This document shows, one piece after another, positions 16,664 through 24,837 of a stretch of 64,000 bases of DNA (positions within the stretch are counted from its first letter, which is position 1; each line of letters begins with the position of its first letter). Location of the stretch: positions 3,100,001 through 3,164,000 of the forward strand of contig CP119308.1 in assembly GCA_029203165.1 (NCBI GenBank), in the 5' to 3' direction. A program made the position numbers and the translations under genes. A model generated the notes under the pieces. It was not told the DNA's origin. It saw only the letters and a list, made by a program, of their open reading frames with translations, and ran no database searches. Source of the DNA: Candidatus Microbacterium colombiense (lineage in GTDB: Bacteria; Actinomycetota; Actinomycetes; Actinomycetales; Microbacteriaceae).

Positions 16664-17126
16664 TCTCGACTCCGAATCCCTCGAGGCGCGGGCCGCTGCG
16701 GTCCGCGCCCTCGAGGCGGAGTTCGGCGAGCTGATCACACACTTCCGCCGCCTCATCATGGAGAACGCGAACCGTGTCAGCCCCGGCATGCTCCCCGGCG
16801 CCTACAAGGCGCTCACCACCATCGCGCGCTGCGAGCAGGTGACGGCCTCCGCGCTCGGGGAGCGCATGCTGATGGACAAGGGACAGGTGAGCCGCACGGT
16901 GCGGGAGCTCGAAGACCTCGACCTGATCGAGCGCTCCCCCGATCCGACCGACGGCCGGTCATCGCTGCTTCGACTGACAGCGCTCGGAACAGAGCGGCTC
17001 GCCGCGGCACGGGCACCCCAGGAGGGGATGCTGATGAGCACGCTCCATGACTGGAGTCTCAACGACATCGACAACCTGACGAGGCTGCTGCACGCCCTCG
17101 CGTCCGGAGTGACCCCCGGCCCGTAG
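16650..17126 (+). CDS. MarR-family transcriptional regulator
   Basis: A 158-residue winged-helix protein. The recognition region is SALGERMLMDKGQVSRTVRELEDLDLIERSPDPTDGRSSLLRLTALG (described by its ends: residues about 67 to 113), with the DGRSS wing typical of MarR. It starts inside the 3' end of the exporter gene and so is co-translated. It very likely represses its own operon through the palindromes at 14865-14916 and releases on binding a small molecule. Confidence 0.88.
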   Translation: MAVADLDSESLEARAAAVRALEAEFGELITHFRRLIMENANRVSPGMLPGAYKALTTIARCEQVTASALGERMLMDKGQVSRTVRELEDLDLIERSPDPTDGRSSLLRLTALGTERLAAARAPQEGMLMSTLHDWSLNDIDNLTRLLHALASGVTPGP

Positions 17127-17142
17127 CACCCCGGCGTTCCTG

Positions 17143-17228
17143 GCGCCGAGTGCACGAGAACCTGTCGAGTGCACGGCCTCGCGACGCCGGCATCCCGTGC
17201 ACTCGGCAGGATGCCGTGCACTCGGCGA
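17143..17228. repeat. Four-arm intergenic repeat element, family I, copy 3
   Basis: GTGCAC cores at 17150, 17169, 17197 and 17216 give spacings of 19, 28 and 19 nt, identical to copy 1. The first two units are direct and the last two inverted. Outer arms 17144-17156 and 17215-17227 are complementary over 13 bp. It lies between the convergent ends of marR and argP. Confidence 0.85.
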
Positions 17229-17246
17229 ACCGCGGCGAACCGCGGG

Positions 17247-18125
17247 TCAGGCGCGGAGGACCTCGCGCGCCTCGGCGGCCACCTCGGCGGCGATGATGTC
17301 GAGCAGGGGCGAGCGCAGATTCCACTGCTGCCAGTGGAGCGCGGTCCGCACCGCGGGGCCGCCGAGTCGCACGAGACCCGCCGAGCCCTGCGGGAAGGGC
17401 AGCATCCCCCATCCGAGGCCCAGCTCGACCGCGAGCGCATAGTCGTGCGATGCCGGCACGTAGTGGCGAGGGACCCCCTGATGCGACACCCCCCGCTCGC
17501 GGAGCCACTCATGCTGCAGCGTGTCGCGTCTGTCGAAGTCGACGAAGGGCGCCTGCGCCAGCGCCTCCGCGGTGACCCCGTGCGGGAACCAGCGCTCGGC
17601 GAACGCGGGCGCCGCGACCGCCTCGTACTCGAGCACCCCGAGCGGGGTGACCGAGCACCCGGCGACGGGCACGCTCTCACTCGTCACGGCCGCCATCACG
17701 GTGCCCGACTCGAGCAGTCGCGCAGTGAAGTTCTGGTCGTCCCGGTGCAGGTCGAAGTCGATGTCGAGCCGGGCCGACAACCGGGCCAGAGGGGCGAGGA
17801 ACCAGGTCGCCATGGAATCGGCATTCACGGCCAGCGGTACCGTGATCCGTCGGGCGCCGTCTGCGTCATCCAGTCCGACCCCGGCGAGGGCATCGTGTTC
17901 CAGCAGCGCGATCTGGCGGGCCAACCGCACGACCGCCTCGCCCGCTTCGGTGAGGCGCGCCGGCTTGCTGCGCACGATCAGGATGCGGCCGAGCTGCTGC
18001 TCGAGCGTCTTGAGCCGCTGACTCACCGCTGAGGGCGTGATGCGCAGCAGACGGGACGCCGCGTCGAGCGTACCTTCGTCGGCGACAGCCGCGACGGTGG
18101 CGGCCAGTTCCGGATCGATCCTCAC
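17247..18125 (-). CDS. argP: LysR-family regulator ArgP/LysG
   Basis: A 292-residue LysR-type regulator. The N-terminal helix-turn-helix (residues about 18-40) includes AASRLLRITPSAVSQRLKTLEQQLG, and the effector domain follows. The opening DPELAATVAAVADEGTLDAAS is typical of the ArgP/LysG group. It is divergent from lysE with 70 bp between, the classical layout in which LysG activates the lysine/arginine exporter when basic amino acids accumulate. Confidence 0.9.
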   Translation of the reverse strand: MRIDPELAATVAAVADEGTLDAASRLLRITPSAVSQRLKTLEQQLGRILIVRSKPARLTEAGEAVVRLARQIALLEHDALAGVGLDDADGARRITVPLAVNADSMATWFLAPLARLSARLDIDFDLHRDDQNFTARLLESGTVMAAVTSESVPVAGCSVTPLGVLEYEAVAAPAFAERWFPHGVTAEALAQAPFVDFDRRDTLQHEWLRERGVSHQGVPRHYVPASHDYALAVELGLGWGMLPFPQGSAGLVRLGGPAVRTALHWQQWNLRSPLLDIIAAEVAAEAREVLRA

Positions 18126-18195
18126 ATCAGCGATGCTAATGGTTCAGTAGGAATCCTCGCTGGTATTGATGATGCGATATTCCTACTCTGAGGAG

Positions 18196-18858
18196 ATGCT
18201 CTCCGTTCTCGCAGGCCTCGGCCTGGGCCTCTCCCTGATCGTCGCCATCGGCGCCCAGAACGTCTTCGTCCTCCGCCAGGGGATCCGTCGCGAGCACGTG
18301 CTCGCGGTCGTCATCATCTGCGCCATCTCCGACGCGGTGCTGATCATCGCCGGTGTCGCCGGGCTCGGCTACGTGATCTCCGCCGCTCCGTGGCTGGTGG
18401 TGGTCGCGCGCTGGGCGGGAGCGGTGTTCCTGCTGGTCTACGGACTGCTGGCCGCTCGCCGGGCATGGCGCGGCACCGGAGAGGCACTGCAGGTCGAGAA
18501 CGAAGAGGAATCCGCTGCGCCGGCCTCGGGCGGCACGCTCACTCAGACGCGCACGCGCACTCCCCTGGCACCGGTGATCCTGACGGTGTTGGCCCTCACC
18601 TGGCTCAACCCGCACGTGTACCTCGACACCGTGCTGATGCTCGGCTCGATCGCCGCCACCCACGGCGATGACCGCTGGCTCTTCGCCGCCGGCGCGGTGG
18701 CCGCGAGCATCCTCTGGTTCACCGCGCTCGGCTTCGGCGCCCGCTACCTCGGCCGCTGGCTGCGCACCCCGCTGTCGTGGCGCATCCTCGACGCCGTGAT
18801 CGCCGTGGTGATGATAGCGATCGCGGTGAGCCTCGTGCTCCCGGTGCTCGCCGACTGA
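18196..18858 (+). CDS. lysE: LysE-family basic amino acid exporter
   Basis: A 220-residue membrane protein of the LysE/RhtB superfamily. Near the N-terminus is GLSLIVAIGAQNVFVLRQG, the LysE-specific signature, and LTWLNPHVYLDTVLMLG follows the central loop. The ATG at 18196 is preceded directly by GAGGAG, and TACTCT lies six bases upstream, so the message may be leaderless; an in-frame ATG ten codons earlier is less likely. It exports lysine and arginine and is paired with divergent argP. Confidence 0.9.
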   Translation: MLSVLAGLGLGLSLIVAIGAQNVFVLRQGIRREHVLAVVIICAISDAVLIIAGVAGLGYVISAAPWLVVVARWAGAVFLLVYGLLAARRAWRGTGEALQVENEEESAAPASGGTLTQTRTRTPLAPVILTVLALTWLNPHVYLDTVLMLGSIAATHGDDRWLFAAGAVAASILWFTALGFGARYLGRWLRTPLSWRILDAVIAVVMIAIAVSLVLPVLAD

Positions 18859-18864
18859 GCGCTC

Positions 18865-19218
18865 TCAGGAGTCGATCTGCGCCAGGCGCGCATGCACCAG
18901 CGCCTCGATCGCGACGTCGGGCAGCGGATGCTCCGGCTGGAAGCGGATCGTCCCCTTGTCGAGCCCGATCCCCGGGTGATCCGCGAGGATGCCGGCGACA
19001 TCCGCGACCGCGGCTGGACTGAACGGGTAGACGCCGATGTGCTTCTTGGCGCGCATCACCGACAGCAGGGGCTTTCCCCGGTGGACGAGCGCGGGCATGC
19101 CGTAGCCCTGGCCCTGCTCCGCCTCGGGTGCCGCCGCGCGCGCGATCGCGTACACACGGAGGATGCTGTCACGATCCGCCGGATCGAGCGCGGCCACGTA
19201 CTCGTCGATGGTGCCCAT
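18865..19218 (-). CDS. DUF1801 family protein (YdhG-like)
   Basis: A 117-residue protein covering the whole DUF1801 domain. It begins GTIDEYVAALDPADR and has the central motifs GYGMPAL and HIGVYPFSPAAV. Relatives include Fra/YdhG proteins suggested to act as iron chaperones, but the role in actinobacteria is unproven. It is convergent with lysE, six bases from its stop, and shows no operon partner. Confidence 0.8.
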   Translation of the reverse strand: MGTIDEYVAALDPADRDSILRVYAIARAAAPEAEQGQGYGMPALVHRGKPLLSVMRAKKHIGVYPFSPAAVADVAGILADHPGIGLDKGTIRFQPEHPLPDVAIEALVHARLAQIDS

Positions 19219-19267
19219 TCCGGCATCCTGCCACCTCGGCGAGACGTCGTGCCAGGAACAGCGCCGT

Positions 19268-20068
19268 CTATATGCCGTCGAGTGGCCGGAGGATGCGGGT
19301 GAGGAATCGCTGCGTGCGCTCCTGCTGCGGCGCCGTGAAGACCTGCTCAGGAGTTCCCTGCTCGATCACGACACCGCCGTCCATGAACAGCACGTGATCC
19401 GCCGCTTCCCGGGCGAAGCTCAGCTCGTGCGTGACGACGGCCATCGTCCAGCCCTCGTCGGCCAGCTCCTTGATGACCAGCAGCACCTCTCCGACCAGCT
19501 CGGGATCGAGCGCGCTCGTCGGCTCGTCGAACAGGAGCAGGTCGGGCTTCAGAGCGAGCGCGCGCACGATACCGACGCGCTGCTGCTGGCCACCCGAGAG
19601 CTGGTGCGGCCGCGCATCCTCCTTGTCGGCAAGGCCGACACGGGCGAGCAGCGCCTTCGCTTCGGCGACGACCTCGTCCTTCGGGCGCTTATGCACCCGC
19701 CACGGGCCCTCGATCACGTTCTCCAGCACGGTCAGGTGCGGGAACAGGTTGTGATGCTGGAACACCATCGCCGAACGGTCGCGCAGGGCGAACCGGCTCT
19801 TCGCCCGCTGGCGAGAGGAGGTCGTCGCGGCGAGAGCGAAATCGACATCCGGCCCCCCGTCGACGACGATCGTGCCGGCATCCGGCGTCTCGAGCCCGTT
19901 CAACGCGCGAAGGACCGTCGTCTTGCCAGACCCACTGGGCCCGATGAGCACGACGACCTCGCCGCGATGCAGAGTCAGGTCGATGCCGCGAAGCACCTCG
20001 TTGTCCCCGAAGCTCTTGCGGAGTCCTCGGGCGGCGAGCAGAGCCTCTCCCGGATCAGTGCGCGACAT
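19268..20068 (-). CDS. Polar amino acid ABC transporter ATPase (cystine type)
   Basis: A 266-residue ABC ATPase of the polar amino acid family. Walker A is GPSGSGKT (residues about 43-50), the signature is LSGGQQQRV, Walker B is [12 protein letters not shown], and the switch histidine is in VVTHE. An insert of about 20 residues ([18 protein letters not shown]) precedes the Q-loop [10 protein letters not shown]. It overlaps the permease gene by 14 bp. TcyC-like cystine ATPases are the nearest recognisable type. Confidence 0.88.
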   Translation of the reverse strand: MSRTDPGEALLAARGLRKSFGDNEVLRGIDLTLHRGEVVVLIGPSGSGKTTVLRALNGLETPDAGTIVVDGGPDVDFALAATTSSRQRAKSRFALRDRSAMVFQHHNLFPHLTVLENVIEGPWRVHKRPKDEVVAEAKALLARVGLADKEDARPHQLSGGQQQRVGIVRALALKPDLLLFDEPTSALDPELVGEVLLVIKELADEGWTMAVVTHELSFAREAADHVLFMDGGVVIEQGTPEQVFTAPQQERTQRFLTRILRPLDGI

Positions 20069-20720
20069 GGCGGTCCAATCTCCTCTCCAACGCGCTCTGA
20101 CCGAACGAGAGCACCAGGCAGATCACCCAGTACACCAGCGCCGCAGCGAGGTAGAGCACCATGAACTCCAGCGTCGCCGAGGCGATCTGCTGAGCGACCT
20201 TGAAGAGTTCGGTCACCAGGATCAGCGAAGCCAGCGACGTGTCCTTCACGAGTGAGATGAACGTGTTGGACAGCGGGGGAACCGACACCCTCGCCGCCTG
20301 CGGCAAGATGACGCGGGTGAGCGTGCGAGTGCGGTTCATGCCGACCGTGTACGCGGCCTCCCACTGCCCCTTCGGCACGGAGAGGATCGCGGCTCGCACG
20401 ACCTCGGCCCCGTATCCACCGACGTTCAACGACAGGGCGATGATCGCACTCGGCCACGGATCGATCTTGAGACCGATCGATCCGAGGCCGTAGAAGATGA
20501 CGAACAGCTGCACGATCATCGGCGTGCCCCGGATCACCGAGATGTAGAACCGTGCGATTCCCGCCAGCACAGGGTGCACCGAGATGCGCATCAGCGCCAC
20601 ACCCACGGCGATCACGAGTCCGAGCGCGAACGAGACGAGCGCGAGCGGCACCGTCACCGTCACCCCGGCCAGCGCGATGGGGCCGAGCGAGTCGAGGAAC
20701 AGCTGCCAGGGGTTCTCCAT
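20055..20720 (-). CDS. Polar amino acid ABC transporter permease (cystine type)
   Basis: A 221-residue HisM/TcyB-type permease with about five helices. The signature loop is [17 protein letters not shown], and the coupling EAA region is [34 protein letters not shown] near the C-terminus is typical of cystine permeases. It lies three bases behind the binding-protein gene and overlaps the ATPase gene, forming a complete three-gene importer. Confidence 0.88.
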   Translation of the reverse strand: MENPWQLFLDSLGPIALAGVTVTVPLALVSFALGLVIAVGVALMRISVHPVLAGIARFYISVIRGTPMIVQLFVIFYGLGSIGLKIDPWPSAIIALSLNVGGYGAEVVRAAILSVPKGQWEAAYTVGMNRTRTLTRVILPQAARVSVPPLSNTFISLVKDTSLASLILVTELFKVAQQIASATLEFMVLYLAAALVYWVICLVLSFGQSALERRLDRHVAH

Positions 20721-20723
20721 CGG

Positions 20724-21545
20724 CTACTGGGTGACGTCTTCGCCGAAGTACTTGTCGCTGATCTCCGCCAGCGTGCCGTCGGCGCGCAGCTCGTCGAGAG
20801 CGTCATCGATCGCGGCGACGAGGGCGGTCTTGTCCTTGGTGAACACGAAGGCCTGCTTGCCGGCCTCATCGGTCTCGGCGGCGATCTTCAAGCCGGACGG
20901 GCTGTTCGTGGTCTCGTAGTCGAGGAAGGTCAGCTTGTCGTTCACGGTCGCGTCGACGCGTCCCTGACGCAGCAGCTCGACCGCCTGTGCCCAGCCTTCG
21001 ACTCCTTCGACCGTCGCGCCGGCATCGGTGGCCAGCTCGTACCAGTTGCTCGTGAGCGACTGCGCCGTCGTCTTGCCCTTGAGGTCGTCGAACGAGGAGA
21101 TCGAATCGTCATCCTCGGCGACGACGATCACGCCGGGCGAGACCGTGTAGGGCTGGCTGAACAGATACTTGGCCTCGCGCTCCTCGTTGATGCTGACCTG
21201 GTTCGCGATCACGTCGAAGCGTCCGGCATCCAGGCCCGCGAAGATCGAGTCCCACTGGGTCTCCTCGAACTTCACGTCGAGGTCGAGCTTGTCGGCGACG
21301 GCCTGGATGATCTCGACGTCGTAGCCGGTCAGGTCGCCGGTGCCGCCGTCGGCGTGGAAGCTGAAGGGGCGGTAGGTGCCCTCGGTGGCCACCGTCAACG
21401 TGCCGTCGGAGACGAGACCGAAGTCGGATGAGGCGCTGGTGTCGCCGCCGGCGGACGACTCCTGCGGCGCGCTCGTGCCGCTGCAGGCCGTGAGTGCGGC
21501 GGCGGTGACGACGAGTGCCGTGACGGCGATGAGGCGACGAGACAT
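20724..21545 (-). CDS. Polar amino acid ABC transporter binding lipoprotein (cystine type)
   Basis: A 273-residue lipoprotein with signal helix and lipobox LTAC (Cys about 21). The family 3 solute-binding domain starts at GTLTVATEGTYRPFSFHADG, with the G-Y-D-V-E-I motif and the DVIANQVSINEER region. The start is ATG 21545 with AGGAGGGT upstream; the longer frame to 21713 is rejected. Cystine or another polar amino acid is the inferred ligand, which would suit the transsulfuration genes elsewhere in the window. Confidence 0.87.
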   Translation of the reverse strand: MSRRLIAVTALVVTAAALTACSGTSAPQESSAGGDTSASSDFGLVSDGTLTVATEGTYRPFSFHADGGTGDLTGYDVEIIQAVADKLDLDVKFEETQWDSIFAGLDAGRFDVIANQVSINEEREAKYLFSQPYTVSPGVIVVAEDDDSISSFDDLKGKTTAQSLTSNWYELATDAGATVEGVEGWAQAVELLRQGRVDATVNDKLTFLDYETTNSPSGLKIAAETDEAGKQAFVFTKDKTALVAAIDDALDELRADGTLAEISDKYFGEDVTQ

Positions 21546-21685
21546 GGGTGGACCCTCCTGGGGTGCGGTGTGCGCGGGTGCTGTGGCGCGCGGTGTCAAA
21601 GGAACTCCCTCACAGTATGCGGCCCGCCGTCGGACTCCGCATCGCATGACGCCGAGTTTCGGTGCACCGCTCACCGTGGATGCAG

Positions 21686-21715
21686 AAATGCCCCCGGGCG
21701 GACCCGGGGGCATTT
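21686..21715 (-). terminator. Hairpin terminator downstream of rplA
   Basis: A 13-bp perfect stem (21686-21698 with 21703-21715) with a 4-nt loop starts 13 bases past the rplA stop. The stem ends in AAAT/ATTT, giving a short T-run at its base on the minus strand. Confidence 0.75.
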
Positions 21716-21728
21716 CAGAGAGTCAGAC

Positions 21729-22416
21729 TCAGATGGCGTTGACGTCCAGCGGGATGCCGGGGCCGAACGTGGTCGACACCGCACCCTTCTGGATGTAGCG
21801 GCCCTTCGAGCTCGACGGCTTGAGACGGACGATCTCCTCGAGCGCTGCGCCGATGTTCTCGTTCGAGCTGCTCGGCGGTGAAGGATGCCTTGCCGACGAC
21901 GAAGTGCACGTTGGCGTGCTTGTCGACGCGGAACTCGATCTTTCCGCCCTTGATCTCCTCGACGGCCTTGGCCGTGTTCGGGGTGACGGTGCCGGTCTTC
22001 GGGTTCGGCATGAGGCCACGGGGTCCGAGGACCTTTCCGAGGCGACCGACCTGGCCCATGAGCTCCGGGGTGGAGACGGCCGCGTCGAACGCGGTCCAGC
22101 CGGCGGCGACCTTCTCGATGAGCTCGGCGCCACCGACCTCGTCGGCGCCTGCGGCGATCGCGGCCTCAGCGGCCGGACCCGTCGCGAACACGATGACGCG
22201 GGCGGTCTTACCGGTGCCGTGGGGCAGGATGACGGTGCCGCGCACCATCTGGTCCGCCTTGCGGGGGTCGACGGCGAGCTTCAGCGCGACCTCGACGGTC
22301 GAGTCGAACTTCGCGGAGCCGGTCTCCTTCGCGAGGGCGACTGCCTCGGTCGGAGTGTAGAAACGGTCTGCCTCGATCTTCTCAGCGGCAGCGTTGTAAG
22401 CCTTGGACTTAGCCAT
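21729..22416 (-). pseudogene. rplA: 50S ribosomal protein uL1, one frameshift in this sequence
   Basis: From ATG 22416 the frame encodes a normal uL1 ([19 protein letters not shown] onwards, with [16 protein letters not shown]) up to SFTAEQL near residue 183. A single extra base near 21865 then shifts it. The expected continuation, [20 protein letters not shown] to a stop at 21729, lies in the next frame. uL1 is very important for growth, so a sequencing or assembly error is more likely than a real null allele. It is co-transcribed with rplK upstream and followed by a strong hairpin. Confidence 0.9.
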
Positions 22417-22427
22417 GATTATTCTCC

Positions 22428-22859
22428 TCAGCCCTCGACCGTGATGCCCATGGAACGGGCGGTGCCGGCGATGATCTTCGAGGCGGCCTCGATGTCGTTC
22501 GCGTTCAGGTCGGCCTGCTTGGTCTCGGCGATCTGACGGACCTGATCCTTGGTGAGCTTCGCGACCTTGACGGTGTGCGGGGTCGCGGAGCCCTTGGCGA
22601 CACCGGCGGCCTTCTTGATGAGCTCCGCCGCGGGCGGGGTCTTCAGGATGAAGGTGAAGCTGCGGTCCTCGTAGACGGTGATCTCGACGGGGATGACGTT
22701 GCCGCGCTGCGACTCGGTCGCGGCGTTGTACGCCTTGCAGAACTCCATGATGTTGACGCCATGCTGACCGAGCGCGGGGCCGATCGGCGGCGCGGGGTTG
22801 GCTGCACCGGCGTTGATCTGAAGCTTGATCAGGCCGGTCACCTTCTTCTTCGGTGCCAT
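22428..22859 (-). CDS. rplK: 50S ribosomal protein uL11
   Basis: A 143-residue protein of standard length. The N-terminal domain has [31 protein letters not shown], described here by its ends (residues about 15-45), which binds thiostrepton-type drugs and the stringent factor. The C-terminal rRNA-binding domain is conserved. The ATG at 22859 follows GAAAGGA. A TATACT -10 box lies on the minus strand at 22971-22976, leaving a leader of roughly 100 bases. rplA follows 11 bases downstream. Confidence 0.97.
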
Positions 22860-22970
22860 TCTCTTTCCTTTCATCGAATCGGATGCCGGAGCATCCGCTT
22901 CTCCCACAGATCCGGCATCTCCGGACCGTGGTCGCTTGCGCGCACGCCGAAGCGGCACACAAACCACGTA

Positions 22971-22976
22971 AGTATA
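22971..22976 (-). promoter_or_regulatory. -10 box candidate for rplK-rplA
   Basis: TATACT on the minus strand about 112 bases before the rplK start codon is a near-consensus -10 element. No equally good -35 was found at the right distance. Confidence 0.45.
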
Positions 22977-23041
22977 CCTGATCCCGGCTTGTCCGGCGAA
23001 CCCGCCGCATCCCCGCCGCATTCCTGCCGCATCCCCCGGGT

Positions 23042-23118
23042 ACACCTGCACGACCGGGGCACGGGTGCACGACCGAAGGGGCGGATGCGCCGCGCATCTG
23101 TTCCCGGATCGTGCAGGT
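23042..23118. repeat. Four-arm intergenic repeat element, family II, copy 1
   Basis: Direct TGCACGAC units start at 23047 and 23066 (19 nt apart). Inverted cores GCGCA and GTGCA start at 23092 and 23111 (19 nt apart), with 26 nt between the second and third. The outer arms 23044-23053 and 23109-23118 pair over 10 bp. It occupies the gap between the rplK promoter and the nusG terminator. The sequence differs from family I but the layout is the same. Confidence 0.75.
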
Positions 23119-23135
23119 ATTCACCGGGTCGAACG

Positions 23136-23170
23136 CGAGAACGGCCGCCCCGAAGGGACGGCCGTTCTCG
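23136..23170 (-). terminator. Hairpin terminator downstream of nusG
   Basis: A 12-bp perfect stem (23136-23147 with 23159-23170), extended inward by a CCC/GGG pairing, starts 12 bases past the nusG stop codon. It separates secE-nusG from rplK-rplA. Confidence 0.75.
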
Positions 23171-23181
23171 TGAAACGTGTG

Positions 23182-24216
23182 TCAGACCATCTTGGTGACC
23201 TGGTCGAACGAGAGCTCGACCGGAGTCTCGCGCTCGAAGAGCGAGACGAGGACCGTGAGCTTGCCGCTCTCGGGCTTGATCTCGCTGATCGAACCGGGAA
23301 GACCCGCGAACGAGCCCTCCTTGATCGTGATGGTCTCGCCGACCTCGAAGTCGACCTCGGCCGGCAGACGGCGAGCGACAGCCGACGCCACCCTTCGACG
23401 CGATGTTCTTCGCGGTGGGACGTCCTTGACCTCGACGAGCGCCTTCAGCATGTTGAAGGCCTCTTCGAAGCGCAGCGGCGTCGGGTTGTGGGCGTTGCCC
23501 ACGAAGCCGGTGACGCCGGGGGTGTGGCGGACGACCGACCAGGTGTCCTCCGTGAGCTCCATGCGCACGAGCACGTAGCCCGGGATGCGCACACGGGTGA
23601 CCATCTTGCGCTGGCCGTTCTTGATCTCGACGACGTCCTCCATCGGGACCTCGATCTGGTAGATCTCGTCCTCGACCTCGAGCGTCGACTTGCGCTGCTC
23701 GATGTTCGCCTTGACCTTGCGCTCGAAGCCGGCGTAGGAGTGGATGACGTACCACTTGCCCGGGAGCATGCGGAGATCCATGCGGAAGGCCTCGTACGGG
23801 TCCTCCTCCGCATCCTCATCGGCACCGTCTTCATCGGCAACGACATCCTCGTCGCCGTTGACATCGGGGCCGTCGTACGGGGTGACCTCGTCGGCCGCAG
23901 CGGCCTCCTGGTCAGCCGTCTCTTCGGCCACAGCATCGTTGAGGACCTCAGCGGCGGCCTCAGACTCAGCCGCTTCGTCCAGGTTGAGAGCGTCGTTCAC
24001 GATCGCGTCCGCCTCCGGGTCTTCGATGACGATGTCGTCATCGGTATCGGTGTCTTGATCTTCGTCTTCGTCTTCGACGTGCAGAGCGACGTGCTCTGCC
24101 GAGGTGACGGACAGCTCCTCTGCGGCGAGCACGTTGCCCTCCTGGGCCTCGTCCTCTTCGCTCGACTGCTCTGCCGCGGTCGCCCAATCGGCATCGTCGG
24201 AATATCGTTCAGACAC
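23182..24216 (-). CDS. nusG: Transcription termination/antitermination factor NusG (short out-of-frame stretch)
   Basis: A 344-residue NusG. An acidic N-terminal extension of about 150 residues, typical of actinobacteria but long, precedes the NGN domain ([20 protein letters not shown]) and a C-terminal KOW domain ([18 protein letters not shown]). Between DVP and VASAVARRL the text reads PRRTSRRR, whereas another frame gives [10 protein letters not shown]. That indicates two nearby indels (about 23385-23425) which cancel, most likely sequencing error. It lies between secE and rplK as usual. Confidence 0.93.
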   Translation of the reverse strand: MSERYSDDADWATAAEQSSEEDEAQEGNVLAAEELSVTSAEHVALHVEDEDEDQDTDTDDDIVIEDPEADAIVNDALNLDEAAESEAAAEVLNDAVAEETADQEAAAADEVTPYDGPDVNGDEDVVADEDGADEDAEEDPYEAFRMDLRMLPGKWYVIHSYAGFERKVKANIEQRKSTLEVEDEIYQIEVPMEDVVEIKNGQRKMVTRVRIPGYVLVRMELTEDTWSVVRHTPGVTGFVGNAHNPTPLRFEEAFNMLKALVEVKDVPPRRTSRRRVASAVARRLPAEVDFEVGETITIKEGSFAGLPGSISEIKPESGKLTVLVSLFERETPVELSFDQVTKMV

Positions 24217-24258
24217 GTTGTTTCTTGCTCCTCGCTGCGGCGGTGGCCGCGGGCGTCA

Positions 24259-24531
24259 TCAGCTAGGGATTCCGAAGACCCAGTGCGTCACGTACGCGAA
24301 AAGAGTGTCCAAGCCGTAGACGATGCCCATGACGATGAGAACGAAGACGAGCACCACCCCGGTGAACTTGAACAGCTCCTTGCGAGTCGGGGTGACGACC
24401 TTGCGGAGCTCGGAGATGACCTGGCGGATGAACAGGGCGATTCCCCCGAAGAACCGGGAGAAGGGGTTGCCCGCCTTCTCGCGGGTGGCGCCAGACGCGA
24501 CGAGCTCGCCGCGCGGTTCGTCCTGATCCAT
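24259..24531 (-). CDS. secE: Preprotein translocase subunit SecE
   Basis: A 90-residue protein with a hydrophilic N-terminus, the amphipathic helix FIRQVISELRKVVTPTRKEL and one membrane helix (about 57-80). This is the standard actinobacterial SecE. It stabilises SecY in the Sec channel. It lies between tRNA-Trp and nusG, a conserved order. Confidence 0.95.
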   Translation of the reverse strand: MDQDEPRGELVASGATREKAGNPFSRFFGGIALFIRQVISELRKVVTPTRKELFKFTGVVLVFVLIVMGIVYGLDTLFAYVTHWVFGIPS

Positions 24532-24551
24532 CCTGAATGTACCTTTCGTGT

Positions 24552-24568
24552 GTCAGCGTTGCGCTGAC
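24552..24568 (-). other. Small hairpin between tRNA-Trp and secE
   Basis: GTCAGCG (24552-24558) pairs with CGCTGAC (24562-24568) around a 3-nt loop just past the tRNA 3' end. It could help terminate or process the tRNA transcript. Confidence 0.4.
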
Positions 24569-24571
24569 GCG

Positions 24572-24644
<73 letters not shown>

Positions 24645-24837
24645 AGAGACCGTGTGGTCTCGGGGGTGTCTTCCCACTCTGCCACCGATTCTGTGATCGA
24701 GGATCCCAGGCACGGCGAAAGAATGCAGAAAACAACTGCTCCATCAGTGTACGGCATCCGTCCCGTGCCGCCGAACCGGGGAATGCGCGCGTGTTGTTGT
24801 TAGGCTCGGCGAGCGGATGCATCAGGAGGGAGCGCCG

